A DNA stretch of 59,195 bases. Origin: Candidatus Moranbacteria bacterium GW2011_GWE2_36_40. GTDB taxonomy: Bacteria > Patescibacteriota > Minisyncoccia > Moranbacterales > GWC2-37-73. A model generated the notes under the pieces. That model was not told the origin of the DNA. It saw only the letters and a program-made list of their open reading frames with translations, and did not search any database. The first letter of the stretch is position 1, and each line of letters starts with the position of its first letter. The stretch covers positions 1 through 59,195 of the forward strand of contig LBRX01000003.1 in the NCBI GenBank assembly GCA_000991645.1. The letters are read 5' to 3'. Below are positions 24,839 through 33,631 of the stretch, in pieces. The position numbers and the translations under genes are program-made.

Positions 24839-24860
24839 ATAACTATCAACATTAAATCAA

Positions 24861-25220
24861 TTATTTTTTCAATTTCTTTTTAAATCCTCCGAGTTGTTTA
24901 GATATAACTTCACATAATGAATAAATTTCTTGATATTTCTCACTACTTAAAAGCCCTGTGATTCTTAACGTATCTACGCCCGCTAATACCTCATACAGAG
25001 AACCAAGTGAGATATCAAGAAAACGATTAAAATCCTTGTCAGATTCTTTTCCTCCACCTTCTGCGATATTCAATATAACTGAAAGCGCAGCTCTCATCAA
25101 TTGCGCACCTATTTCGAACCTATATTCTCTAGGGAGTATATGCACTATTTCAAAAATTATCAAGTATAATTTTTGTGAATCCTTATATACAGTCCACTCT
25201 AAAAATCTAAACTTATTCAC
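24861..25220 (-). CDS. S23/IVP-type four-helix-bundle protein, 119 aa
   Basis: It matches the family first found in 23S rRNA intervening sequences: YRFEIGAQLMRAALSVILNIAEGGG (about 33-57, given in part), FNRFLDISLGSLYEV and a C-terminal helix ending LGGFKKKLKK. Members are free-standing four-helix bundles with no firm function; Avd of DGRs shares the fold. It lies just upstream of murD, embedded in word-repeat sequence (GTTGTTAG words at 25,236-25,275). A second member lies before thrS (36897). These genes may travel with the spacer repeats. Confidence 0.8.
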   Translation of the reverse strand: MNKFRFLEWTVYKDSQKLYLIIFEIVHILPREYRFEIGAQLMRAALSVILNIAEGGGKESDKDFNRFLDISLGSLYEVLAGVDTLRITGLLSSEKYQEIYSLCEVISKQLGGFKKKLKK

Positions 25221-25279
25221 ATTTATTATTGTTTGTTTGTTGTTAGTTGTTAGTTGTTAATTGTTAGTTGTTGGTTAAT

Positions 25280-26872
25280 CTAGAATTCAAAAAGTGATGA
25301 TTTACGACGAATAACCTCGCCGGCACGTGCCTGAGTTATCAATCCCTTTTTTACAGCCAATTGACCATTAACAATAACCCATTCCACTCCATGTGCATAT
25401 TGATAAGGATTTTCAACTGTAGCTTCATCGCGAACATTTAACGGATCCAACACAAGCACATCTGCATAATTACCTTTTTCAATGATACCACGATTAGGTA
25501 TTTTAAATTTTTTAGCTGGCAAACCACTCATCTTATAAATCGCCTCTTCCCATCCAACGACACCACGCTCTTTCACATATGTTGAAAGAACCCTAGGAAA
25601 AGATCCGAAATTTCTTGGATGGACAACTTCTCCAGTCTCTCGATGTTGCGTGTTGTAACCCGAACCATTTGAAGATATTATTGAAAATGGATTAATAACA
25701 CCCTTATCTACATTTTTTTCACTAAGCACTTCCATCATCGTAACTACGCGTCCATCACTAGCAATAAGAACATCAATAATGGCATCTTCAACGCTTTTAT
25801 TTTGCAATTGAGCAATTTCTGTAATTTTTTTATGATTTAATGTTTTGTCCAAGGAAGAAATTGATATTGTTATTTTTGAATAATCATGCTCACTTGTCTT
25901 CATTTCTTTAATTATTTTTTTTCTAGTTTCTTGATCCTTCAATCTTGAAAGCATCATGTTGCGACCTCCCTCAGTAACCCAATCTGGAAGCAAGATATAC
26001 AAAACACTTCCGGTTGATGTATACGGATAAATATCAAAATGTACATCCACTCCACTCGTGCGGGCAGTTTCAATCAAATTCAATGCCTCTTCCATAAAAG
26101 GCCAATTCTTTTTGCCCATAGCTTTCAAGTGAGAAATCTGCAATCTAACACCAGTTATTTGAGCAATTCTTATTGCTTCTTCAACTGCTCGTATTAAATC
26201 ATGAGACTCCCCTCTGATATGTGTTGTATACACCCCATCATATTTTTTTACAATCTCAGCCAATTCTGCAATTTCACGTGATGACGCTAATTTGGCATGA
26301 GTATAAACCAAGCCAGTTGAGAAACCCAGAGCACCTTCTTTCATTGCCTTGGCTAGCATTTTTTTCATTACCTTCATTTCATCTGGACTAATATCACGAA
26401 CCTCATCACCAACCAATCCTCGACGCAATGTTCCGTGACCTATTAGCGTGGCAAAATTTAGGGCAATTTTTTTCTTTTCAACCTCAGCCAAAAATTCTTT
26501 CATACTCAACCAATTAAAGCTGACACTTCTCATGTCAGTCCATTTTTGAATAGATTTCATCACTTCATGATTTGTTAATGGCGCAAGCGATGTTCCACAA
26601 TTTCCACCAATAATGGTTGTCACTCCTTGATACACAAGACTCTCCAAAGCAGGATCCAAAAAAAGACGCCAATAAGTATCAGAATGATTATTTACATCTA
26701 TAAATCCCGGTGTGACATATTTTCCAGTAGCATCAATTTCCATTTCAGCACTCTCGTTATGCAAGTTTCCAATCTGAATAATTTTTCCATCACTTATCCC
26801 AACATCACCTCTAAACATTGGTTGACCACTTCCATCAATAATTGTTCCATTTTTTATGAGAATTTCAAACAT
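25280..26872 (-). CDS. D-aminoacylase-like amidohydrolase with altered catalytic residues, 530 aa
   Basis: Amidohydrolase-superfamily protein of N-acyl-D-amino-acid deacylase type: beta-sandwich ends (LIKNGTIIDGSG; GNYADVLVLDP) and a TIM barrel. Zinc-site residues Cys92 (GGNCGTS), His218 (TTHIRGE) and His248 (ISHLK) are present. The usual HxH after GFID is DVNNHSD here, so the first His is Asn61, and the catalytic Asp expected in the SDG motif reads SSNGSG (Asn402). The known family removes acyl groups from D-amino acids; with two catalytic positions changed, activity is uncertain. No SD is seen. It stands alone, flanked by an inverted-repeat spacer. Confidence 0.8.
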   Translation of the reverse strand: MFEILIKNGTIIDGSGQPMFRGDVGISDGKIIQIGNLHNESAEMEIDATGKYVTPGFIDVNNHSDTYWRLFLDPALESLVYQGVTTIIGGNCGTSLAPLTNHEVMKSIQKWTDMRSVSFNWLSMKEFLAEVEKKKIALNFATLIGHGTLRRGLVGDEVRDISPDEMKVMKKMLAKAMKEGALGFSTGLVYTHAKLASSREIAELAEIVKKYDGVYTTHIRGESHDLIRAVEEAIRIAQITGVRLQISHLKAMGKKNWPFMEEALNLIETARTSGVDVHFDIYPYTSTGSVLYILLPDWVTEGGRNMMLSRLKDQETRKKIIKEMKTSEHDYSKITISISSLDKTLNHKKITEIAQLQNKSVEDAIIDVLIASDGRVVTMMEVLSEKNVDKGVINPFSIISSNGSGYNTQHRETGEVVHPRNFGSFPRVLSTYVKERGVVGWEEAIYKMSGLPAKKFKIPNRGIIEKGNYADVLVLDPLNVRDEATVENPYQYAHGVEWVIVNGQLAVKKGLITQARAGEVIRRKSSLFEF

Positions 26873-26873
26873 A

Positions 26874-27004
26874 CCCGGTAGTAGAAATTCAAATGGGCTT
26901 TGCCCAAAAAATCTCGTCTTTTTAATTTTTATTTTATATGTTATTTAAAATTTCTATAATTTCATAAGTTAAATTAATCTTTTTGAATTTTCACTACCGG
27001 GCAT
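26874..27004. repeat. 131-nt segment bounded by 22-nt inverted repeats
   Basis: ACCCGGTAGTAGAAATTCAAA at 26874 mirrors TTTGAATTTTCACTACCGGGC near 26983-27004. The interior is AT-rich with a small hairpin GGGCTTTGCCC (about 26893). MITE-like; no ORF inside. Confidence 0.55.
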
Positions 27005-27161
27005 ACATTTTTATTTTAAAAAGTTTATTTTATAGGTATATTATACTATTTTTGCCTATAATTGACAACCAAATGTGAATTAAAAAATTAAAAGCCTGCG
27101 TTTAAACAACAGACTTTCAAATAAAAACTATAGGAAATAATTGGTAATAAAAATATATTTT

Positions 27162-27845
27162 TTAGATCCACTTCTTCGCCTCCAGCCCAAGACGTGCAGC
27201 TTCTCGTTGAGCCTCTTGCTTTGAGTTACCTTCTCCTTCAGCCACCAATTCATCTCCCAGATAAACTCCAACCACAAAATGCTTATCGTGATCAGGCCCC
27301 CATTCTTTAATAACTTTATATGAAGGAGTAACCTTGCTATTCTCTTGAGCCTTTTCCTGAAAAAAACTCTTTGGATCAAGGTATAATTTCTTTTCCAAAA
27401 TCTCAGCCAATCTTGTTGCCACATTTGCCAAAACAAATTTTTTCGCAGAGTCATATCCCTGATCAAGATGAATTGACCCAATAATAGCCTCCAGCGCATT
27501 AGCCAACAAATATTGCCTAGCACGACCCTTATCCTTTGCTTCTCCGCGACTCATCAATAGATATTTTTCCACCCCAATTTCCTGAGCCACGTGTGCAAGC
27601 ATTTCTCCGTTAACAAGTGCACTCCTCCAACTTGTAAGTTCACCTTCTGGATTCTTATAATTATTATACAAATATTCTGTAATTATAAGTTCCAAGACAG
27701 CATCCCCCAAAAATTCCAGACGCTCATTGTGATCAAGTGCATAATCACGATTTTCATTCAAATAACTACGATGAGTTACCGCCTGCCTTAGCAATTCAAT
27801 ATCATTAAATTTAACACCAATTTTTTTAGCCAAAGACTCAACCAT
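27162..27845 (-). CDS. rnc: Ribonuclease III
   Basis: Double-strand RNA endonuclease for rRNA and mRNA processing. The RNase III signature HNERLEFLGDAVLELIITEY (about 38-57) is intact with its acidic metal ligands, and the second Glu/Asp set is seen in LANALEAIIGSIHLDQG. A C-terminal dsRNA-binding domain is present (PSYKVIKEWGPDH, then GEGNSKQEAQREAARLGLE). The start is taken at 27845 (MVESLAKK): the longer frame to 27902 only adds residues from the GAATTTCGAA word repeat (FEIRNSKFEI). It follows nusB, with repeat-rich spacers on both sides. Confidence 0.95.
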   Translation of the reverse strand: MVESLAKKIGVKFNDIELLRQAVTHRSYLNENRDYALDHNERLEFLGDAVLELIITEYLYNNYKNPEGELTSWRSALVNGEMLAHVAQEIGVEKYLLMSRGEAKDKGRARQYLLANALEAIIGSIHLDQGYDSAKKFVLANVATRLAEILEKKLYLDPKSFFQEKAQENSKVTPSYKVIKEWGPDHDKHFVVGVYLGDELVAEGEGNSKQEAQREAARLGLEAKKWI

Positions 27846-27992
27846 AAAATAAAAAATTTCGAATTTCGAATTTCGAATTTCGAAACAAATCCTAATGACC
27901 AAATTCTTAGTCCGCCAGCTGGCGGAAAAAATTAGAACATTAAAAATTCATTTCAAATTAAAAATTTTAAATTAAAAATTTTAAAAAACTAA

Positions 27993-28502
27993 TTATTGCG
28001 CTTCATTTTTTTCCTCCTCCACTTTTTCTATCTTTTCTTCAGATATTTCCTTGTGTTTCTTAGTGCTATCATCTTTCATCGGTTCGCCCATTTCACGATA
28101 AATAGTGCCAAGAACACCGTTAACAAAACGTGCACTACTCTCTCCGCCAAAAGTTTTGGCAAGCTCAATTGATTCATTGATAGCAACTTTTGGGGGAACC
28201 TCTCCATAATTTCCATGCATAAGTTCAAAAATACCCAAACGCAAGATATTTCTATCTATAATCGTAACTTGATCAAGTGGCCATTCAGGAGCACATTTCT
28301 CAATCAAAGCATCAATCAATGATCTTTTTTTCAATGTTCCATTAACCAATGCATCAACGAAACCAGATTCTTCAATTCCAGGTGCAAATTCTTTTACATT
28401 ACGAGAAATAATCTCATCAATTTGATTATCATGTCTACCTTGAAAATCCCACTCAAAAAGAGCCTGCATTGCTACCGAACGTTGAAGGTGCCTGTTCGCC
28501 AT
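27993..28502 (-). CDS. nusB: Transcription antitermination protein NusB
   Basis: All-helical NusB fold: RHLQRSVAMQALFEWDF (about 3-19), then LIEKCAPEWPLDQVTIIDRN, ILRLGIFELMHG, PPKVAINESIELAKTFGGESSARFVNGVLG (given in parts), all standard for the family. It binds boxA RNA with S10 in rRNA antitermination. The last 30 residues form a charged Glu/Lys tail beyond the usual end. It lies downstream of rpmF; a family B repeat (28512-28604) fills the spacer, leaving only a few bases before its ATG. Confidence 0.95.
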   Translation of the reverse strand: MANRHLQRSVAMQALFEWDFQGRHDNQIDEIISRNVKEFAPGIEESGFVDALVNGTLKKRSLIDALIEKCAPEWPLDQVTIIDRNILRLGIFELMHGNYGEVPPKVAINESIELAKTFGGESSARFVNGVLGTIYREMGEPMKDDSTKKHKEISEEKIEKVEEEKNEAQ

Positions 28503-28511
28503 GTTTGTTTA

Positions 28512-28604
28512 CCGATACGAAACTACGAAACGTACACAAATCTACGAAAACATTTTTTGCATTTTGTTCGCAGATTCGAATGTCATTCGTTGTTTCGAAT
28601 CGCG
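28512..28604. repeat. Interspersed repeat family B, copy 1
   Basis: It starts CCGATACGAAACTACGAAAC, has inner arms AATCTACGAAAA and TTCGCAGATTCG, and ends TTCGTTGTTTCGAATCGCG. The whole can fold as one long imperfect hairpin. Other copies are at 53927-54020 and 54463-54554, with a partial one at 23391. Confidence 0.85.
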
Positions 28605-28607
28605 TTT

Positions 28608-28802
28608 TTATTTTTTTGCTACTTTTTTAACTGTATTCACAACCTCATTTCCCTTATAGAAGCCACAATGCGGACAAACTCTGTGTGCAAGTTTGTCTTT
28701 GCCGCATTTTGAACAAGTCTGAGTTTTTACTTGCTCAATTGCAAAACGATCACGTTTTGCATCCCTTCTTTGTTTTGTGTGTCGTTGTTTTGGTACTGAC
28801 AT
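28608..28802 (-). CDS. rpmF: 50S ribosomal protein L32
   Basis: 64 aa. It starts MSVPKQRHTKQRRDAKRD, the family signature, and has a four-cysteine zinc ribbon (CSKCGKDK...CPHCGFYKG, about residues 32-50) followed by a Lys-rich tail. Small ribosomal protein near the peptidyl transferase entrance. No SD seen. Precedes nusB. Confidence 0.97.
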   Translation of the reverse strand: MSVPKQRHTKQRRDAKRDRFAIEQVKTQTCSKCGKDKLAHRVCPHCGFYKGNEVVNTVKKVAKK

Positions 28803-28972
28803 AAAATTAGTTCTTAAAGTTCGTAAAGTTTATAAAGTTCATAAAGTTTAACAAAATACCTTTATTACAGCCTTAATAAATCCCAGAACATTTTTAATTA
28901 ACAGCTATTTAACTAATAACTAATTTACCATTAAATATTTATTTTGGCAAGATTTAGCAATATTTTGCAACA

Positions 28973-29695
28973 TTATCTCAGGGATGGGTCAAATCCCACA
29001 GCCAGAAGCTCATTAATCGCTTTTTTGACTGGAGCAAATGATTTTCGATGAATTTCACAAGGCCCATATTTAGACAAGGCAGCCATATGCATCTTTGTTC
29101 CATATCCCTTGTGCTTATCCAGGCCATATTGAGGATATTTAAGATGAAACTCTTGCATCATTCTGTCGCGTGTAACTTTTGCAACAATCGAAGCTGCTGA
29201 AATTGATTTTACCAATTTATCCCCTCCCACCACAGCATATTGCTCCATTGAAAGATTCGGGATCTGTTTATTGCCATCCACAAGAACTACGTATCTTGGT
29301 TCTACATTACCCCAAATTTCCTTTCCCATGTTCCGCTTAAGTTCCTGAATTGCTTTTTTCATCGACAAAAAACTTGCTTCCAAAATATTTATACGATCAA
29401 TTGTTTCATGATCACAAAGTCCAATTCCAATATAAAAATTCTCACAAATAAAATCAAAAACTTCTTCGCGCTGCTTTTCGGAAACTTTTTTAGAATCCCT
29501 AATAAGATCGAATTGCTTCTGTTTATCAGCAGAAATTTCAAAGTTAATGTCCTTAAACATAGCAGCACATGCCAAAACCGGACCACAAAGCGGTCCACGT
29601 CCGACCTCATCAGTCCCAATAATGTGAGTAAATCCCTTAGCAGCAAAGTCTTTTTCTAAAATAAAAGTGGAATTTTGCATATAAGGATAGTACAT
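28973..29695 (-). CDS. rnhB: Ribonuclease HII
   Basis: Removes ribonucleotides from RNA-DNA hybrids. IIGTDEVGRGPLCGPVLACA (about 24-43) carries the catalytic Asp-Glu pair. RDSKKVSEKQRE, YVVLVDGNKQIP (third acid) and KSISAASIVAKVTRDRMM (SIVAKVxRD motif) follow, then HKGYGTKMH. 240 aa is normal. A second in-frame ATG five codons in (29680) is also possible. The gene is divergent from the putative RNA/leader region upstream of dnaE. Confidence 0.95.
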   Translation of the reverse strand: MYYPYMQNSTFILEKDFAAKGFTHIIGTDEVGRGPLCGPVLACAAMFKDINFEISADKQKQFDLIRDSKKVSEKQREEVFDFICENFYIGIGLCDHETIDRINILEASFLSMKKAIQELKRNMGKEIWGNVEPRYVVLVDGNKQIPNLSMEQYAVVGGDKLVKSISAASIVAKVTRDRMMQEFHLKYPQYGLDKHKGYGTKMHMAALSKYGPCEIHRKSFAPVKKAINELLAVGFDPSLR

Positions 29696-29703
29696 CTTAT
29701 TTT

Positions 29704-29872
29704 GTATTTTGTATATAATGTGATATTATTAAATCATTAAAATATCTTGCAAAACCCAATGGCCTTGTCCCTGGGGGATGGAGATAAAATAAGCATATGA
29801 ACAAGATTTATTTTTCAATATATTAATATCTGCATTTTATAGCCCACTATTTATAGTGAGGTTTTTTAATTT
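29704..29872 (+). ncRNA. Candidate small RNA or terminated leader upstream of dnaE
   Basis: TATAAT at 29714-29719 sits in TTGTATTTTGTATATAATGTG. About 130 nt downstream, CACTA-TTTA-TAGTG-AGG-TTTTTT (about 29848-29870) looks like a weak rho-independent terminator, ending 110 nt before dnaE. Between them CCTTGTCCCTGGGGGATGGA is GC-rich for a spacer. No ORF longer than a few codons. I do not recognise an RNA family; promoter and terminator are both imperfect. Confidence 0.3.
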
Positions 29873-29979
29873 CTAATTTCCAATTCCTAATTTCTAAACA
29901 ATTTTCAATGACACAATTTCAAAATTTAAAAATTGATTCATTGTTTGAAAATTGAAAATTGAAAATTGAAAATTTTCCC

Positions 29980-32900
29980 ATGAAGTATACTCATCTCCAC
30001 GTCCATTCTCACTATAGTCTTCTTGATGGTCTCGGCAAAGTCGACGATCTGATTGATCGCGCCTTGGAATTAGGGATGGATTCGATTGCACTTACTGATC
30101 ACGGCGTTATGTATGGTGCGGTGGAACTTTTTATCAAAGCAAAGGAGAAAGGAATCAAGGCAATCATTGGTTGTGAAATGTATGTGACAGCTGGCGATTA
30201 TACCTCAAAAGACGCGACCGCTGAAAATCGCAAGAGGTATCACCTAATTTTGCTAGTAAAAAATGAAGAAGGATATCACAACCTCATGAAACTTGTTTCC
30301 CTGGCGCATTTGGATGGGTTTTATTATAAGCCAAGAATTAATAGAAAACTTCTGAGAAAATATGCCAAAGGTTTAATTGGTTTATCTGCCTGCACAGAAG
30401 GAGAAATTCCCGCTCAAATTATCATGGGAAATTATGACAAAGCTAAAGAATTAGCTTTGGAATACAAAGATATTTTTGATGAAGGAGGTTTTTTTCTGGA
30501 AGTTCAAGATCATAAAAAATATCCCAGCCAAGCAATCGCCAATGAGGGAATTTTCAAGTTAGCCAAAGAAATTGACCTGCCGGTGGTTGCCACTTGCGAC
30601 GTTCATTACGTTAACAAGGAAGATGCCAGTGCTCAAGATATTTTACTTTGCGTACAAACTAACCGTAAAGTATATGAGTCTGATCGTATGAATCTGATGG
30701 ATTTTGATTTATCTTTGCGTAGTCCTGAAGAAGTTTTGGCAGGCTTTCCTGACAATCCAGAAGTGCTTTCCAACACACAACTTGTCGTTGACCAATGCGA
30801 TTTCAAAATAAAAATGGGAGAAACACAACTTCCCCATTTTGATGTGCCAGAGGGAAAAACAGACATGTCATATCTGATTGAACTTTGCGAAAAAGGTCTC
30901 AAGAAAAAATATGGCGAAAATATCACAGAAATTCATCGCACACGTATGGACTACGAACTTTCTGTTATTGAAAAATGCGGATATGGATCATATTTCTTAA
31001 TTGTACAGGATTTCGTTAACTGGGCACGTGCCAATGGAATCGTGGTGGGTCCGGGACGCGGAAGCGCGGCTGGCAGTTTTGTTTCATATTTAACTGGAAT
31101 TACCAATGTTGATCCAATTGAATATAACTTACTTTTTGAACGATTTCTTAATCCAGAACGTGTCTCAATGCCCGATGTTGATATGGATTTTGCCGACGAC
31201 AGAAGAGAAGATGTTTTAAATTATGTTCGTCAAAAATATGGCAACGATCATGTTTCACAAATAATTACTTTTGGAACTATGGCAGCCCGCGCCGCAATTC
31301 GAGACACCGGCAGAGCGTTAGGAATTCCCTATGATTTTTGCAACAAAACTTCTCAAATGATTCCGATGTTTACTTCGATTAAAAAAGCATTAGAAGAAGT
31401 TCCAGAATTTAAAGACCATTACAATTCCTCTGAAGATGCTCGGAAGCTCATCGACAGCGCAATGCGATTAGAAGGCGTCATTAGACATGCTGGAATGCAT
31501 GCTTGTGGAGTTGTGATTACCAAAGAACCCGTGACGTATTATTCCCCTATTCAAAACATTACTGGATCGCGAGAAGGCACCGTAACGCAATATTCTTCTT
31601 CAACCAAATCTTCTTACGTAGAAAAAATTGGATTATTAAAGATGGACTTTTTGGGATTAAAAAATCTTACCATTATTCAAAATACTCTGCGAATTGTTAA
31701 AAAAACCAAGGGTATCGATATCGATATCGACACCATTCCGATTGATGATTTAAAGACCTACGAACTTTTGCAAGAAGCACGAACTACCGGAGTTTTTCAA
31801 TTAGAAAGTTCTGGCATGAAACGTTACCTCAAGATGCTAAAACCAACGGTTATCGAAGATATCATCGCGATGGTAGCACTCTATCGTCCTGGGCCAATGG
31901 ATTGGATTCCTGATTTTATTTCCGGCAAACATGGACGAAAAATAAAATATGTTCATCCAAAACTTGAACCAATTTTGAAAAATACTTATGGCGTAGCTGT
32001 CTATCAAGAACAGGTTATGCAAATTGCTCGCGACTTGGCAGGATTTACCATGGGTGAAGCTGATGTGCTGAGAAAAGCAATGGGAAAGAAAATTTTTGAA
32101 TTAATTAAGGAGCAAAAAATAAAATTCGTTGAGGGCTGCGTGGCTAATGGCAGCACAAAAGAAATAGCAGAAAAAGTTTTTTCTTTTATTGAACCTTTTG
32201 CTGGATACGGTTTTAACAGAAGTCATGCTGCTTGTTATGCAATCATTGGATATCAAACAGCTTATCTTAAAGCTCATTATCCAGCGGCTTTCATGGCAGC
32301 ACTGCAAACATCTGATCAAGATAACATTGATCGCATCGCCATTGAAGCTGCTGAATGCCACGACATGGGCATTCAAGTTCTTGCGCCAAATGTTAATGAA
32401 AGTTTTGAAGATTTCGCAGTAATCACAGATACTGGCGGAACAGAAAAAATTCGATTTGGATTTAATGCAATTAAAAATGTTGGTCATGTCATAGCACATG
32501 AAATTGTGGCAGAAAGAAAACGTGGAGGAAAATTCAAATCATTGGGAGATTTTTTGGAACGCGTAGAAACAAAAGATCTCAACAAAAAATCTATCGATGC
32601 GTTGGCAAAAGTTGGTGCACTCGATGAACTTGGAGAACGAAATCAAATCGTGGAAAGCATGGAGCAAATTTTAATGTTCACAAAAAGTGTACAAAAATCA
32701 AAAAATTCAAACCAAGTAAGTTTATTTGGAGAAGCCATCCTGGAAACACCACAAGTCCCACTGCTTGAAGTTGAGCCAGCCTCAAAAAGACAACAACTAA
32801 AATGGGAAAAAGAGTTGCTTGGTCTTTATGTAAGTGGACATCCCGTTAAAGAATACCAATCCTATATTGATAAGGTGGCCGTTTCACTGGACAAATTAAC

Positions 32901-33522
32901 TCCAGAATTGGTTGGACAAAAAATTGCTGTCGGTGGAGTAATTCAAAAAATTCAAAAAATTCTAACCAAGCGCCAGGAAACCATGCTTTTTGTGATGCTT
33001 GAAGACACCAAAGGAAAAATAGAAGTCTTGGTTTTTCCAAAAGTGTTGGAACGAATTGGAAGTGTTTGGGAAGAAGAAAGAATGATTATTGCAGAAGGCA
33101 GACTTTCTGATAAAGATGGTGTTTACAAATTAATTGTCGACGAAGCCAAGGAACTCAATCGCGGTGAGATTGAAAATTATTTGCGAGTGGAAGCTACAAA
33201 AAAAACTTACGGAGTTAGAGATGATAACGACAAAAATAAACCGCCTTCTCAAGCTGGAGACAGCGGAAATCAACAAACAATTAACAACGATTCACCAGAA
33301 CAATCAACCAGAAAATTAGTAATTACCTTACCCAAAAATGCCACGCCGGAAATAATCCACAATTTATCAAAATTTTTCAACACTTGTGCTATTGGACCCT
33401 GCAAAGTATTTTTGCATCATCAAGAAAACAAGCTTGAAACACCTTTTTCCATTAAGCATAGTCCGACACTTTTAGATGAAATCAAAACAATCGTAAACGG
33501 CGGAAACGCAGAGCTGGCTTAA
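29980..33522 (+). CDS. dnaE: DNA polymerase III subunit alpha
   Basis: Replicative polymerase, 1180 aa from the ATG at 29980; the frame is open to 29959 but that part is GAAAATT word repeat. The PHP domain starts YTHLHVHSHYSLLDGLG with its metal His residues intact. Polymerase motifs: GPGRGSAAGS (about 356), PDVDMDFADD (about 397) and MDFLGLKNLT (about 554) with the catalytic acids. FAGYGFNRSHAACYA follows, then helix-hairpin-helix and an OB fold (IAVGGVIQKIQKIL, about 967-1057). A palindrome at 33241-33266 and a QQTINNDS repeat are read in frame in a linker near 1083-1103. No SD. Confidence 0.97.
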   Translation: MKYTHLHVHSHYSLLDGLGKVDDLIDRALELGMDSIALTDHGVMYGAVELFIKAKEKGIKAIIGCEMYVTAGDYTSKDATAENRKRYHLILLVKNEEGYHNLMKLVSLAHLDGFYYKPRINRKLLRKYAKGLIGLSACTEGEIPAQIIMGNYDKAKELALEYKDIFDEGGFFLEVQDHKKYPSQAIANEGIFKLAKEIDLPVVATCDVHYVNKEDASAQDILLCVQTNRKVYESDRMNLMDFDLSLRSPEEVLAGFPDNPEVLSNTQLVVDQCDFKIKMGETQLPHFDVPEGKTDMSYLIELCEKGLKKKYGENITEIHRTRMDYELSVIEKCGYGSYFLIVQDFVNWARANGIVVGPGRGSAAGSFVSYLTGITNVDPIEYNLLFERFLNPERVSMPDVDMDFADDRREDVLNYVRQKYGNDHVSQIITFGTMAARAAIRDTGRALGIPYDFCNKTSQMIPMFTSIKKALEEVPEFKDHYNSSEDARKLIDSAMRLEGVIRHAGMHACGVVITKEPVTYYSPIQNITGSREGTVTQYSSSTKSSYVEKIGLLKMDFLGLKNLTIIQNTLRIVKKTKGIDIDIDTIPIDDLKTYELLQEARTTGVFQLESSGMKRYLKMLKPTVIEDIIAMVALYRPGPMDWIPDFISGKHGRKIKYVHPKLEPILKNTYGVAVYQEQVMQIARDLAGFTMGEADVLRKAMGKKIFELIKEQKIKFVEGCVANGSTKEIAEKVFSFIEPFAGYGFNRSHAACYAIIGYQTAYLKAHYPAAFMAALQTSDQDNIDRIAIEAAECHDMGIQVLAPNVNESFEDFAVITDTGGTEKIRFGFNAIKNVGHVIAHEIVAERKRGGKFKSLGDFLERVETKDLNKKSIDALAKVGALDELGERNQIVESMEQILMFTKSVQKSKNSNQVSLFGEAILETPQVPLLEVEPASKRQQLKWEKELLGLYVSGHPVKEYQSYIDKVAVSLDKLTPELVGQKIAVGGVIQKIQKILTKRQETMLFVMLEDTKGKIEVLVFPKVLERIGSVWEEERMIIAEGRLSDKDGVYKLIVDEAKELNRGEIENYLRVEATKKTYGVRDDNDKNKPPSQAGDSGNQQTINNDSPEQSTRKLVITLPKNATPEIIHNLSKFFNTCAIGPCKVFLHHQENKLETPFSIKHSPTLLDEIKTIVNGGNAELA

Positions 33523-33528
33523 TCCTAA

Positions 33529-33577
33529 AACAAAAAAACCAAGTAACATACGACCGCTGATTTTTGGTTTTTTTGTT
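33529..33577 (+). terminator. Terminator of dnaE
   Basis: Perfect 14-nt arms AACAAAAAAACCAA and TTGGTTTTTTTGTT around a 21-nt loop, with the T-run in the 3' arm. Confidence 0.8.
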
Positions 33578-33631
33578 AAAATAAAAAATGCTGCATTCAT
33601 AAATAAACAGACATACAAATTTAAGATATTT

